In this document: piece by piece, positions 55,106-64,000 of the stretch
Numbering within the stretch: position 1 is the first letter of the stretch
Layout of the letters: every line of letters begins with the position of its first letter
Assembly: GCF_002614725.1 (NCBI RefSeq)
Contig: NZ_MRZN01000009.1
Coordinates: forward strand, 22,570-86,569
Length of the DNA: 64,000 bases
Direction of reading: 5' to 3'
DNA from: Staphylococcus edaphicus
Lineage (GTDB): Bacteria > Bacillota > Bacilli > Staphylococcales > Staphylococcaceae
Translations under genes and position numbers: made by a program
The notes under the pieces: generated by a model
The model's input: the letters and a program-made list of their open reading frames with translations, nothing else
Database searches by the model: none
Told to the model about the DNA's origin: nothing

Positions 55106-56080
55106 TTAATGTTGATTTATAATTTTCTTTATTTGGGCTATAAATTGGTCTTTTTCTGGTATCGGGAAAAGTGGATACATGTGAAACAAATTGTACCCAG
55201 GTATAAAATCATGTGGAACCTTATGTTCATTCAACATATTTGATAATTTTAACGCATCAGGATATAAAGTTTCTTTTGTACCTATGGCGATTGTTATATG
55301 ACCTAACCCTTCAATATCACCATTTATAGGAGACACGCGCCAATCTGTCAAAGCAAGTTTGCCAGCCCACAGTTTTATAAAATATTTACTTCCTTCAACG
55401 GCAAGCATTGGATCAATTTTTTCAAAAACTTTTGCTTCAGGATTTGAAAGTGTCGCATCGAGCACTGGAGAAATCAAAATAATATTGCTTGGCTGTGCTA
55501 AATTCAACATTTTAATATATTGTGCAAATGATAATGAAATTTGTCCCCCCGCAGAATCGCCCATTATGGTGATTTGGTGGGGATTTTCCACTTGCTTAAG
55601 TATGTGACTATATAAAGTTTGTAATAGTGAAAATGTTTCTTTATATGTTGCGTGTGGCACTTTGGGATAAACAGGCATAACGACTTTCGCTTCTAGTTCA
55701 TCAGCAAGTGAATCTATAAATTTAAAATGATGTTTTAATGGATTTTGGAACCAAGCACCACCATGAATATATAAGACAACTGGTTGTTGCCTATCATTAT
55801 TGTTATTCACAGTATAAACCGTAGAACCTTGTACCGTTGTTATCTGTACATTTTGTTTGAAATTGTAATCTGTTCCTCCAAATGTACCTTCCGTTTCATC
55901 CTTCACAATGTTAAGTGCTTGCTGAGCATTTTCTAAAGTTTCAAATGCACTTTTCATGTTAGAAACCTTAATTAAAATTTCCTGTAAAAAACTTTTATAG
56001 CTTCGCTTTTCTTGAAGCCTTGCATAAATGTATGATGTTGCAAGGCTCATACCAACAATAGCAGTCATTTTTCTAATCAA
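55106..56080 (-). CDS. HSL-type alpha/beta hydrolase (esterase/lipase)
   Basis: A 324-residue esterase. VVLYIHGGAWFQNPLKHH is the HGGxW oxyanion motif and ITIMGDSAGGQISLSFA holds the nucleophilic serine of the hormone-sensitive-lipase family; DAL near residue 283 and FHMYPLFPIPEK supply the acid and histidine. The first 20 residues are hydrophobic and may anchor it to the membrane. TTG 56080 lies eight bases after AAGGAGG. Substrate unknown. Confidence 0.85.
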   Translation of the reverse strand: MIRKMTAIVGMSLATSYIYARLQEKRSYKSFLQEILIKVSNMKSAFETLENAQQALNIVKDETEGTFGGTDYNFKQNVQITTVQGSTVYTVNNNNDRQQPVVLYIHGGAWFQNPLKHHFKFIDSLADELEAKVVMPVYPKVPHATYKETFSLLQTLYSHILKQVENPHQITIMGDSAGGQISLSFAQYIKMLNLAQPSNIILISPVLDATLSNPEAKVFEKIDPMLAVEGSKYFIKLWAGKLALTDWRVSPINGDIEGLGHITIAIGTKETLYPDALKLSNMLNEHKVPHDFIPGYNLFHMYPLFPIPEKDQFIAQIKKIINQH

Positions 56081-56246
56081 GTTGATATCCTCCTTATTCT
56101 CCCTTTTAAGTACATTTTACAACAAAGTGAACGATTAATTTAATAAAAGTTATCATCCAAACATTACATTTCACTCTATTTCTGTTATGTAGCTATATTT
56201 TTATGCATAAAGCTATTTCTATGAGTTATCAATACTATTTTAATGA

Positions 56247-56761
56247 CTAGATATTTTCAGAATGATAGATAAAATCATGGTTTAACATCATCGCCATATA
56301 CAATTCATCAAAATAATGATTGTCCATATAAACAGATTCATGTTTAATACCTTCAATTTTGAAACCTAGCTTTTCATAAAAATTAACTGCAGGTTTGTTC
56401 GAGGTAATTACTGTTAGTTCCAACTTCTTAAGCCTTTGCGTTCTGCCCATTTAATGGTTTCATTAAACATTTGCGTGGCTAAGCCTTGTTGATGTAAGTC
56501 ATTAATTAATCCGGTCATGATATAACCGATATGTTTAACTTTAGCTAAAGTGCTAATATGTACTGATAAATATCCTAATATTTCGTCATTTTCCGTTTTA
56601 ACACCTATGTAAAAATGCCTTTTGATATCTTCAATTAATTTAGCTTTATCAAAACTTCTTTCATCAGGTAAGTAAAGCATATATTGTGTTTCTTGATCTA
56701 TCTTTTTCATACAATTATAAAGCGCTTCCGCTTCATTTGGACAGATTCTTTCGATACGCAT
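56247..56761 (-). pseudogene. GNAT acetyltransferase, frameshifted
   Basis: Reading from ATG 56761 (MRIERICPNEAEALYNC, after AAGGGGG) gives the first two thirds of a GNAT, up to MFNETIKWAERKGL. There the frame slips to RSWN and stops at 56414. One base added near 56428 restores KGLKKLELTVITSNKPAVNF, then YEKLGFKIEGIKHESVYM to the stop at 56247. The joined protein (about 171 residues) resembles the RimI/SpeG-like YhfO group. The missing base lies in a TTAAG/TTTAAG context; sequencing error or true inactivation are both possible. Confidence 0.75.
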
Positions 56762-56977
56762 AAGCATCCCCCTTAGTGCTATGAATTATCTTTATCATAC
56801 ATTATTTTTTATAATTATGACACGCTTTATCTTATTTTCAACGTTTTAATTTAATACAATTATTTTCCATAAAAATAAAAAACACACCTTGTACCCTAAC
56901 AGTAAAAAGTGTGCTTTATTATATCGCTTGATCTGACGATATGTTGTTGTTAAAAAAGCTTACCACATATGATGTCG

Positions 56978-57304
56978 CTAAGTCATGCTTTGATACATCA
57001 GAGTCAGCTGATGTTCAAATTGTTGCATATCGATAAAACGACCTTGGCGATGCATCTCTTTGCCATTAAAAAAAATTAAATCTACTGGTACTGTAAAAAT
57101 TGATAATTCTCCTGCAATTTCCTCTAATTCACTTTGATTCACTAACCCTAATGGAACGCCAGGAAAATCTTCCACTATACCCGCTATTTGAGGTAACACT
57201 GCATGACAAACACTACAATTGTCTCTCATGATATGAATAACTACCAACTTATGCTCTGAAATAAATTCATTGAACGCTTCTATCGATGTCAATGGTTTTT
57301 GCAT
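56978..57304 (-). CDS. Thioredoxin-like protein
   Basis: A 108-residue thioredoxin-fold protein starting at ATG 57304 (AGAGGTGG eight bases upstream). The active site is CSVC in IMRDNCSVCHAVLPQI and the cis-proline is in FTVPVDLIFFNG. It is shorter and more divergent than TrxA; probably a cytoplasmic thiol reductant or bacillithiol-linked protein of the YtpP kind. Confidence 0.8.
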   Translation of the reverse strand: MQKPLTSIEAFNEFISEHKLVVIHIMRDNCSVCHAVLPQIAGIVEDFPGVPLGLVNQSELEEIAGELSIFTVPVDLIFFNGKEMHRQGRFIDMQQFEHQLTLMYQSMT

Positions 57305-57417
57305 TTTGAACACCACCTCTATAACGTAAATTGACTATTATTATGCAGTGTATGGCTGCATACACTCAATTATTTTGCTCACTGTGACATTGCATTCATG
57401 CTTCAGTTCATTTATGT

Positions 57418-57822
57418 TTATTGACTTAAAATGTTTTGGAATATTTCTGGTAATTTTGTCACTTTTTTTTTCTGTAAATCAAAAAATGTGCCACTTTGTT
57501 TGCCCAAACAATGTACTGTACGCTCTGATTCTATTTCGAACTCAAACTCCCAACGTAATTTACTTGCTCTGACAAGATAACAACGTCCTATAGGCTTATC
57601 ATGTATGGTAATAGGCGTTTTATATTCTGCTTCAGTACTCATTAGAATAGGTGATATTTGCTGATTCATCATATCTGAATACGGCATATATTGGTTAATA
57701 AAATCAGTTCGTAAATCTTCAAACCATCTAATGTAAACTATGTTACTTACTATCCCCATTGCATCAATATCGTAACCATTCACTTCAATATTTCTTTCAG
57801 CTACTAATTTTCTTTCAGTCAT
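57418..57822 (-). CDS. Acyl-CoA thioesterase (4HBT hotdog fold)
   Basis: A 134-residue hotdog protein. YDIDAMGIVSNIVYIRWFED is the 4-hydroxybenzoyl-CoA thioesterase motif with the conserved aspartate. It likely hydrolyses short or medium acyl-CoA. ATG 57822 follows GAGGAGCG. The gene stands alone. Confidence 0.8.
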   Translation of the reverse strand: MTERKLVAERNIEVNGYDIDAMGIVSNIVYIRWFEDLRTDFINQYMPYSDMMNQQISPILMSTEAEYKTPITIHDKPIGRCYLVRASKLRWEFEFEIESERTVHCLGKQSGTFFDLQKKKVTKLPEIFQNILSQ

Positions 57823-57946
57823 TATCTTATTCGCTCCTCAAACAACTTTTAATTTATCTACATTTTTATTATAAGTTTATAATCGATAAATTGCATATGT
57901 TTGAGTTTATTGTTAAAAATCATCACACTATTTGTACAACATTCAT

Positions 57947-58936
57947 TTATTTTAATAAAGAATAATCAATTTTATGTAACATATTTTGCATACGTAAACG
58001 CGTATCTTTCGTATATCCTTGAATACCACCCGTATGAATAAATAATATATTATCTTGATTATTATAATTACCAGATTTAATTTCTTGGACTAGTCCTCTA
58101 AATGCTTTGCCAGTATATGTCGGATCAAGTACAATTCCTTCACTTTGTGCAATCTCTATATAAAATTCCAACTCTTCGTCCGTCGCTTTACCATAACCTA
58201 GTCCAATATAAGCGTCGTTTATATTGATTGTATCAAACGATTGAATACCTTCATCTAACTGTTTAGCTATCTCTATCACTTTATTTTTAAATATATTAGC
58301 ACTTTTGTTTACTGCATAGCCTATAATCTGCGTTGATGCTTTATTTGTCATACAACCATACCATAGACCCGTATAGGTACCTCCTGACCCTACTGCCACA
58401 TTGATTGAATCAAACACTATATTCATTTCAGTCTGTTGTTTCAATATTTCATTGTATGCATTTACATACCCCTGTGTGCCTATCCAATCTGATGCGCCCA
58501 TCGGAATTAAATATGGCGTTTTACCTTGCCCTTCAAGTGTCTTATACAACCGTTCCATTGCATCTTCCCTTGAACTTTCTGGTTCAATGATATGAACGTG
58601 GGCACCTAAGATTGCGTCTAAAAATAAATTCCCTTCAAATTCAGCCATTTCACCTTCCAATGCAAGATGACATTCGATATTATATTTTGCACATAAAGCA
58701 GCTGTCGCACGTGCATGATTAGAGGTAATTGCTCCACTGGTTATAACAGTGTCATAACCACGGCTTAATACATAATGAATTGTATACTCTAGTTTACGTA
58801 CCTTGTTACCTGATACTTCTGTACCTGTGTAATCATCCCTTTTAATATAAATATTTTTTCCTAACGATTGACTTAGCTGCTCTAATTTTTGAATGGGTGT
58901 ATTTAAGTTAGCAATGTTTAATTTGTTATGTAACAT
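57947..58936 (-). CDS. D-cysteine desulfhydrase/ACC deaminase family PLP enzyme
   Basis: A 329-residue fold type II PLP enzyme. IKRDDYTGTEVSGNKVRKLEY has the PLP lysine (split: IKRDDYTGTEV, SGNKVRKLEY), TSGAITSNHARATAALCAKY the carboxylate loop, and INVAVGSGGTYTGL the phosphate site. It matches D-cysteine desulfhydrase, which releases sulfide, pyruvate and ammonia from D-cysteine; ACC deaminase or cysteate lyase activity cannot be excluded. ATG 58936 follows AAAGGAG. Confidence 0.8.
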   Translation of the reverse strand: MLHNKLNIANLNTPIQKLEQLSQSLGKNIYIKRDDYTGTEVSGNKVRKLEYTIHYVLSRGYDTVITSGAITSNHARATAALCAKYNIECHLALEGEMAEFEGNLFLDAILGAHVHIIEPESSREDAMERLYKTLEGQGKTPYLIPMGASDWIGTQGYVNAYNEILKQQTEMNIVFDSINVAVGSGGTYTGLWYGCMTNKASTQIIGYAVNKSANIFKNKVIEIAKQLDEGIQSFDTININDAYIGLGYGKATDEELEFYIEIAQSEGIVLDPTYTGKAFRGLVQEIKSGNYNNQDNILFIHTGGIQGYTKDTRLRMQNMLHKIDYSLLK

Positions 58937-59074
58937 ACTTTAATCTCCTTTATTATTGTGAAATCATCATTTTAGGTATTTTCTGGGAAATATTTTGATT
59001 ATTTTATGATGGTTCACGTGAGTTTTTTACAGAAATTGACTTCATTCGTTACACGTCATGTTATAACAAAGCTG

Positions 59075-59632
59075 TTATAGCGCTTTTAAAAAGTCTTTTT
59101 TCAACAGTGCATACCGATTCATATCTCTATACTGTTCACCATTAAACATATCTTCATAATCTGTAGCAATGAAAGTAAATCCTGCTTTTTCAGCTACCTT
59201 ATTACTTGCGATATTGTCGACATCAGCAAGTATGGTTAATTTATTTAGGGACAAGATCTCAAATGCATAATGGCATAGATGTTCAACACATTTTGTAACA
59301 ATTTGTTTCCCTGTATATCCTTTAGCAATCCAATATCCAACCTCTGCCTTGCGATTTGTTTGATCAATTTTATGTAAATCTATGGTACCAATCAATATTT
59401 GTTCATAGTAAATCATAAATAGTCTAGCTCTATCCTCTGCATGATGTTGTATCATCATTTTTAAATAGGCTTGTTCATCTTCAATCGTCATATCTTCCTT
59501 AATAAAATCTAAAAATGGGGATAAATGTAAAAAATTATCTTTAATTAATTGATATAATGGTTCAGCCATATTTAACTCAGGTGGTAATAATGCTACCTTA
59601 GGCATAACTTGTATTGCTGGTCTATAGTTCAT
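59075..59632 (-). CDS. RimJ/RimL-type GNAT acetyltransferase
   Basis: A 185-residue acetyltransferase with AEVGYWIAKGYTGKQIVTKC, in which the acetyl-CoA loop is replaced by KGYTGKQI, and ILADVDNIASNKVAEKAGFT, the C-terminal motif of RimJ/RimL-like enzymes. It may acetylate ribosomal protein ends, spermidine or another amine. ATG 59632 follows TAGGTGAATAT. Confidence 0.8.
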   Translation of the reverse strand: MNYRPAIQVMPKVALLPPELNMAEPLYQLIKDNFLHLSPFLDFIKEDMTIEDEQAYLKMMIQHHAEDRARLFMIYYEQILIGTIDLHKIDQTNRKAEVGYWIAKGYTGKQIVTKCVEHLCHYAFEILSLNKLTILADVDNIASNKVAEKAGFTFIATDYEDMFNGEQYRDMNRYALLKKDFLKAL

Positions 59633-59715
59633 ATATTCACCTACGATTACAGATTTATTTGTTACATCTAATGATATTTTTAAATTCAGAATATTTCAAC
59701 ACTTTAGCTAAAATA

Positions 59716-59780
59716 AAATAGGAGGAAATCCAAAATCCTATTTGAGCAGTAGATTTTGAAATTTCACTCCTATATTGCTT
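59716..59780 (-). repeat. Long imperfect hairpin after ptsG
   Basis: AATAGGAGGAAATCCAAAATC (split: AATAGGAGG, AAATCCAAAATC; about 59717-59738) pairs with GATTTTGAAATTTCACTCCTAT (GATTTTGAAA, TTTCACTCCTAT; 59753-59774). It lies 40 bases after the ptsG stop in its direction of transcription, so it could be its terminator, although no clear U run follows. Confidence 0.45.
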
Positions 59781-59816
59781 GCTGTGTGTTAAATTTTTTA
59801 TATAAAGTGACCGCTT

Positions 59817-61853
59817 TTATTTTTCTTCTCTAACTTTAATAATTAATTGTTCCGCTGAAACATCGTTCACATCTTCAACTGATAACAATCTATCCTCTAA
59901 ATTTGTAATAATTAATGGTGTAATATGACTCGGTGCATTATCTTTAATATACGCTAAGTTAACTTGCATCAGAACTTGCCCTTTATGAACTTTGTCACCA
60001 GTTTCTACAAAACTTTCAAAGCCTTCACCATTCAATTTCACGGTATCTATACCTATATGAATTAATAATTCTAACCCTTGAGCTGATTCTAATCCTATTG
60101 CATGTTTGGTTGGGAAAATTGTTTTTACTGTTCCGTCAAACGGTGCAACAATTTTGCCGTCTACAGGAATAAAGCCAACACCATCGCCCATCATTTTTTG
60201 CGCAAATACTTGATCCGGCACTTCAGACAGTGGAATAATCTGACCGTTACCAGGCGCATAGATATCAATTTCAGGTACTCGTTCAATATGAACAACTTCC
60301 TCATTACCTTCTTCTGTTACTGTCGTCTCTTGAGGTTTAGTAATTTCACCTTTCATTATCAATGACATATCATGTTTAATTTGATCTGATTTAGGTCCAA
60401 AGATAGCTTGCATATTATTTCCTACTTCAAGCACACCTGACGCGCCTAATGCTTTTAGTCCTGCTACATCAACTTTGCTTTTCTCTTTCACTTCAACACG
60501 TAATCTTGTGATACAAGCATCTAGATGCTTAATATTTTCTTCTCCACCCATTGCTTTCAATACATTAAACGGTAATTCACTCGCAGTTGAATTTGTAAAT
60601 TGTGCTTGTTTATCTTCACGTCCAGGTGTTTTATATTTGAATTTCAATATCAAGAACCTGAACACAAAGTAATATATAAATGCATAAACAATACCTACAG
60701 GAATCACTAACCACCATTGGGTCTTATTTGGTAATACCCCTAATAAGACATAGTCTATAAAGCCACCCGAGAAGGTATATCCTAAATGTACGTTTAATAA
60801 GTATAAAATCAAGAATGATAAGCCATCTAAAATTGCGTGCACAAAGAATAACAATGGTGCTACAAATAAGAATGAAAATTCTAATGGTTCTGTAATACCT
60901 GTTAAGAATGATGTTAACGCCGCTGACCCCATTAACCCAGCTACCACTTTTTTATTTTCAGACTTTGCTGTGTGATAAATCGCTAAGGCTGCTGCTGGTA
61001 AACCAAACATCATAACTGGGAACTCACCTTGCATAAATTTACCAGCTGTTAATTGACTACCTTCTTTAATTTGTTCTATAAAGATACGTTGGTCACCGTG
61101 AATCATTTCTCCCGCCGCATTTTTCCAAGCACCAAATTCAAACCAGAACGGTGCGTGGAAGATATGATGAAGTCCAAACGGTATTAATAAACGCTTAATA
61201 AATCCGAATAAAAATACTGCTACACCTGTATTCGAATCTAATAAACCTTCACTAAATGCATTCAATCCTGTTTGTATACTAGGCCATATTAATGCCATCG
61301 GGAACGCTAATATAAATGATGTGGTTGCCATCATAATCGGCACAAAGCGTTTACCAGCAAAGAATCCTAAATAAGACGGTAATGAGATATTATAAAATTT
61401 GTTATAACACCATGCTGCTAGTGTACCAATAATAATACCGCCAAACACACCTGTTTGTAATGTAGGAATACCTAAGACACTCGCATAGCCGCTCGCAGCA
61501 TCATTTACATTATCTGGCGTCACATGTAAAAAAGCACCCATCGTTTTGTTCATAATCACATAGCCGACAAATGCTGCAATTGCTGCTACACCATCACCGC
61601 CTGCCAAACCTATCGCAACACCCAAAGCAAAAATCATCGGCAGATTGTCAAATATACTACTTCCGGCACCTGCCATCATTTCTGCCACACTTTGAATACC
61701 TCCATTTTGAATAAATGGTAAATAGTGTTGCAGTTCTTCACCTTGTATCGCAGTACCAATTGCTAATAACAATCCTGCTGCTGGCAAGATAGCAACTGGT
61801 AACATTAATGCTTTACCTATACGTTGAAGCTGTCCAAAAAGCTTTTTAAACAT
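59817..61853 (-). CDS. ptsG: Glucose PTS permease EIICBA
   Basis: A 678-residue fusion in the order IIC (1 to about 400, ten membrane segments), IIB (about 430-510, phosphocysteine in [16 protein letters not shown]) and IIA (about 535-665, phosphohistidine in [16 protein letters not shown]). [15 protein letters not shown] and [18 protein letters not shown] are glucose-type IIC motifs. It takes up and phosphorylates glucose and is very like S. aureus PtsG. ATG 61853 is the probable start; TTG 61859 is also possible after GAAGGG. The leader carries a GlcT-type antiterminator. Confidence 0.92.
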   Translation of the reverse strand: MFKKLFGQLQRIGKALMLPVAILPAAGLLLAIGTAIQGEELQHYLPFIQNGGIQSVAEMMAGAGSSIFDNLPMIFALGVAIGLAGGDGVAAIAAFVGYVIMNKTMGAFLHVTPDNVNDAASGYASVLGIPTLQTGVFGGIIIGTLAAWCYNKFYNISLPSYLGFFAGKRFVPIMMATTSFILAFPMALIWPSIQTGLNAFSEGLLDSNTGVAVFLFGFIKRLLIPFGLHHIFHAPFWFEFGAWKNAAGEMIHGDQRIFIEQIKEGSQLTAGKFMQGEFPVMMFGLPAAALAIYHTAKSENKKVVAGLMGSAALTSFLTGITEPLEFSFLFVAPLLFFVHAILDGLSFLILYLLNVHLGYTFSGGFIDYVLLGVLPNKTQWWLVIPVGIVYAFIYYFVFRFLILKFKYKTPGREDKQAQFTNSTASELPFNVLKAMGGEENIKHLDACITRLRVEVKEKSKVDVAGLKALGASGVLEVGNNMQAIFGPKSDQIKHDMSLIMKGEITKPQETTVTEEGNEEVVHIERVPEIDIYAPGNGQIIPLSEVPDQVFAQKMMGDGVGFIPVDGKIVAPFDGTVKTIFPTKHAIGLESAQGLELLIHIGIDTVKLNGEGFESFVETGDKVHKGQVLMQVNLAYIKDNAPSHITPLIITNLEDRLLSVEDVNDVSAEQLIIKVREEK

Positions 61854-61907
61854 AAACAATACATCCCTTCACAAAAGTTTTTATTATCATATATCATCAA
61901 AACGCGC

Positions 61908-61980
61908 AAAAAAGGCATGAGCAAACAGACTATATACGATAGTCATTCAGTTTGCTCATGCCTGCTTAACCAGTAACACG
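61908..61980 (-). promoter_or_regulatory. GlcT RAT/terminator switch in the ptsG leader
   Basis: On the minus strand CGTGTTACTGGTTAAGCAGG then CATGAG (61955-61980) resembles, as I recall it, the ribonucleic antiterminator of B. subtilis ptsG. Its 3' end overlaps the 5' arm of a terminator, GGCATGAGCAAAC (61950-61962), pairing with GTTTGCTCATGCC (61914-61926) before six U (61908-61913). The two structures exclude each other, so GlcT bound to the RAT would let transcription into ptsG. GlcT is not in the window. Confidence 0.8.
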
Positions 61981-62006
61981 CAATTTGACGATTATTTTTT
62001 TATATT

Positions 62007-62020
62007 ATATAACGCTTTCA
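62007..62020. promoter_or_regulatory. cre-like site upstream of ptsG
   Basis: Read on the minus strand TGAAAGCGTTATAT fits the CcpA consensus TGWAANCGNTNWCA in 12 of 14 positions. It lies upstream of the RAT in the ptsG promoter area. Confidence 0.4.
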
Positions 62021-62090
62021 CGAAAGATACAATACTCAATGTTATTTTTATGCTTTATTTTTTTGAACATTATTTAACACACGTCTTAAA

Positions 62091-63485
62091 TTAGTATCCT
62101 ATGATTAAAGCGATAGTCATGCCAATACAACAAATAACCACCCAAGCTAAAATGATTTTCCAAGCAAACTTTAACCACTGGGTGTATGTAATTTTACCAA
62201 CTGCTAGCGCACCCATTAAAATGGCTGAAGTAGGAAATAACACATTACTAATGGCATCGCCATATTGAAAAGCCAGTACAGTAATTTGACGATTGATTTC
62301 CAATAAATCTGATATCGGTACCATTAAAGGCATCGTTGTTAGTGCTTGTCCCGAACCTGATGGAATAAAGAAATTCAACATGAATTGTAAGATAAACATC
62401 GCAATGATTACTAGAGATGAAGGCACGCCATTTAGTAACGTGGTCATGCCATGAACAATACTATCAATGATCTGCCCATTTTCTAGAATAACAATGATTC
62501 CCTTAGCAAAACCTACAATCATTGCACCAAACAAGATATCTTTCATACCTTCAATCATTGCGTCAAAAGTACCATTTAACCCAAGTCCACCGATGAATCC
62601 TGCAAGTAAACCTGCCAAAATAAAGTTGGCACTCATTTCATTGAATGACCAACCATATGAAAAAATACCGTACACATTTAAAATGATTGTCATTACAATT
62701 AAACCTAAGCCAATTGCTTGTCTCTTTGTAAACCTCGTTATATTCATAGCAGTATCCCTATGACCTTCAGACTGTTCTAGCTCATAAACATAACTTTTCG
62801 ACTTATCCTTCTTCACCTTATATGCATATAACATCACTGCTGTTATAGCAGCAATCAAAATGAAGATATAGATGATGGATCGTAACCCCCATCCTGAAAA
62901 CATCGGTAGTTCCGCTACAGATTGAGCGACACCTACCGTAAATGGATTTAACATACCTCCCATAAACCCACTCGCCGCACCAAGTATAACCATAGCCGCA
63001 CCTGTTAGCGCATCATAACCTAAAGTACGCGCAATGATAATCCCAATGGGGACAAAAATGATTGTTTCTTCAGCTAAACCAATCGAAAAACCTAATATAG
63101 AAAAGATGGTCATCGTCAATGGAATCATCAGCACTTTATATTTTCCCAATGATTGCATAGCCTTATTCACACCATTTTCAAATGCACCTGTCTTATGAAC
63201 TATTCCAAAAGCACCGCCGACTAAGAAGATATAAAATACAATTTCCCCGCCGCTAATCAATCCTTCTGGAATCGCACGAAAAATGTCAAAGAATGAAACG
63301 CCTTGTTGTTGAACTTGCTCATATGATCCAGGGATTACCAAAGTTTGCCCATCCTTTTTCTCTCTTGCATATTCTCCAGCAGGTATGAGATAAGTTAATA
63401 CACTAGAAAAAATAATGATAATCAGCAATAGCGCATATGTATGCGGTGTCTTTATACGCTTACGTTCAAAATTACACTTACTCAT
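62091..63485 (-). CDS. YfcC-family carrier (C4-dicarboxylate/basic amino acid type)
   Basis: A 464-residue carrier with about 12 membrane segments. IKTPHTYALLLIIIIFSSVL and YLIPAGEYAREKKDGQTLVI open the YfcC/ArcD-like family; GLAEETIIFVPIGIIIAR, GFMGGMLNPFTVGVAQ and FFIPSGSGQALTTMPLMVP are its conserved hairpins. It probably exchanges amino acids or dicarboxylates. ATG 63485 follows GGGAG by seven bases; ATG 63518 is less likely. Confidence 0.85.
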   Translation of the reverse strand: MSKCNFERKRIKTPHTYALLLIIIIFSSVLTYLIPAGEYAREKKDGQTLVIPGSYEQVQQQGVSFFDIFRAIPEGLISGGEIVFYIFLVGGAFGIVHKTGAFENGVNKAMQSLGKYKVLMIPLTMTIFSILGFSIGLAEETIIFVPIGIIIARTLGYDALTGAAMVILGAASGFMGGMLNPFTVGVAQSVAELPMFSGWGLRSIIYIFILIAAITAVMLYAYKVKKDKSKSYVYELEQSEGHRDTAMNITRFTKRQAIGLGLIVMTIILNVYGIFSYGWSFNEMSANFILAGLLAGFIGGLGLNGTFDAMIEGMKDILFGAMIVGFAKGIIVILENGQIIDSIVHGMTTLLNGVPSSLVIIAMFILQFMLNFFIPSGSGQALTTMPLMVPISDLLEINRQITVLAFQYGDAISNVLFPTSAILMGALAVGKITYTQWLKFAWKIILAWVVICCIGMTIALIIGY

Positions 63486-63732
63486 ATTTATACTCCCACT
63501 CCCTACAATAAATACCATACGTATTATAAATTAATGACTGAATATATAAGCCGCTGTTATGTTATAAGTTTTTTGAATAATTATCAGAATATTGCGCTAA
63601 CTCCATTATTCCATAGTCCCTATTTTAATCAATACTAAAGTGGTAAAAATGTTAATTATTATCACTGTCATCTATTCCTATGTATAAACATAAAATAAGA
63701 GTCCGGGACATAAACATTTATGATTAAAGAAT

Positions 63733-63773
63733 AAACGTCAATTTCTATATAATTTCAATAGAAATTGACGTTT
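63733..63773. terminator. Transposase terminator palindrome
   Basis: AAACGTCAATTTCTAT (63733-63748) and ATAGAAATTGACGTTT (63758-63773) form a perfect 16-base stem with a 9-base loop. The last codons of the transposase (NVNFY and stop) lie within the stem. Confidence 0.8.
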
Positions 63774-64000
63774 TCTTTATTTTTATATAATTTTGTAGCT
63801 CGTTGAGCTACTATTTTTCTTATGTTTAGCGCCATTAAGACAAAACCAAGCTCTCGTTTAACCTTATTTATTTCTCGAACCGACATGCGATTGAAACCCA
63901 AAATAGCCTTCATAAATCCAAAAACTGGTTCTACGTCAATTTTTCTTTGACTATAGATTTTTTTAGTTTCTGGTTCTGAAAGCTTTTGGTTAACTTGAGA
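63755..64000 (-). CDS. IS1182-family transposase, C-terminal 81 residues
   Basis: The open frame at the window edge encodes KLSEPETKKIYSQRKIDVEP, VFGFMKAILGFNRMSVREIN, KVKRELGFVLMALNIRKIV and stops at 63755-63757. VEPVFGFMKAILGFNR and GFVLMALNIRKI are the conserved end of IS1182/IS1272-like DDE transposases, with the glutamate of DVEPVFG as probable catalytic residue. The start lies beyond the window. Confidence 0.85.
   Translation of the reverse strand, partial: SQVNQKLSEPETKKIYSQRKIDVEPVFGFMKAILGFNRMSVREINKVKRELGFVLMALNIRKIVAQRATKLYKNKENVNFY

Larger units (their letters stand above)
63699..64000 (-). mobile_element. IS1182-family (IS1272-like) element, one end
   Basis: The window ends inside the element. 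Its transposase C-terminus is at 63755-64000, followed by a palindrome and then by GAGTCCGGGACATAAA (63699 onward), a likely terminal repeat. The outer boundary is estimated from that block. IS1272-type copies are common in S. haemolyticus. Confidence 0.65.

Noticed and set aside
1..64000. CRISPR arrays, tRNA or rRNA genes, prophage modules
   Set aside because: No regularly spaced direct repeats, no tRNA-like CCA or TTCRA blocks in order, no rRNA sequence and no phage structural genes were seen.

Overview
The window is a low-GC Firmicute chromosome segment and is clearly Staphylococcus. The sortase A, the glucose PTS permease, the wall teichoic acid genes tarI/J/L/S and the Rsp-like AraC regulator all read as staphylococcal proteins, but several (sortase A for example) differ enough from S. 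aureus to exclude that species. A complete poly-gamma-glutamate capsule operon, a pentitol operon and an IS1182/IS1272-like end point to a coagulase-negative species. S. haemolyticus or a close relative is my best guess, made from memory and not proven here.

Layout. 1-1.8 kb: 3' end of fbp (class III fructose-1,6-bisphosphatase) and a decayed IS3-family element that sits inside the loop of the terminator fbp shares with the next gene. 1.8-6.2 kb: cation/proton antiporter, DASS-family anion permease, isochorismatase-like hydrolase. 6.4-11.2 kb: a quinone/aldehyde stress cluster (mhqD, two glyoxalase-fold genes of which one is frameshifted at a C8 tract, mhqR, and an AldA-type aldehyde dehydrogenase). 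11.4-20.6 kb: zinc-binding lipoprotein, small acetyltransferase, heterodimeric ABC exporter, CatE-type dioxygenase, remnant of a 6-phospho-beta-glucosidase, nitroreductase, HAD phosphatase, flavodoxin-fold quinone reductase. 20.8-26.1 kb: sialic acid genes nanT-nanA / nanK / nanR / nanE. 26.1-30.1 kb: srtA, acetyltransferase, M20 peptidase, HAD dehalogenase and a small membrane protein. 30.4-35.5 kb: pentitol catabolism (dehydrogenase, xylulokinase, MFS permease, LacI regulator). 35.8-40.7 kb: AraC regulator and an ECF transporter with an MptD/Trep_Strep-type S component. 40.9-46.3 kb: tarI-tarJ-tarL-tarS for ribitol-phosphate wall teichoic acid and its GlcNAc decoration. 46.8-53.4 kb: class III aminotransferase, the capB-capC-capA-capE-capD operon (capE is a 52-residue gene that is easily missed) and a small membrane protein. 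53.6-63.5 kb: second M20 peptidase, esterase, frameshifted GNAT, thioredoxin-like protein, thioesterase, D-cysteine desulfhydrase, GNAT, ptsG with a GlcT-type antiterminator leader, YfcC-family carrier. 63.7-64 kb: C-terminus of an IS1182-family transposase.

How the genes fit together. Three themes stand out. (1) Electrophile defence: MhqR-type palindromes lie at mhqR and at the first glyoxalase gene, and QsrR-type boxes (GTATA-N5-TATAC) lie inside the catE promoter, upstream of mhqR and, with one mismatch, in front of aldA, so two quinone-sensing regulons seem to meet in one intergenic region; qsrR itself is not in the window. (2) Carbon choice: NanR-type operators plus a cre on the nanA -10, LacI-type palindromes on the pentitol operon and on its regulator, and a GlcT RAT on ptsG. 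(3) Cell surface: srtA, the tar genes and the capsule genes.

Several reading frames are broken by single-base changes (IS transposase twice, one glyoxalase gene, one GNAT). These may be real decay or phase variation, but sequencing or assembly error at short runs cannot be excluded from sequence alone.
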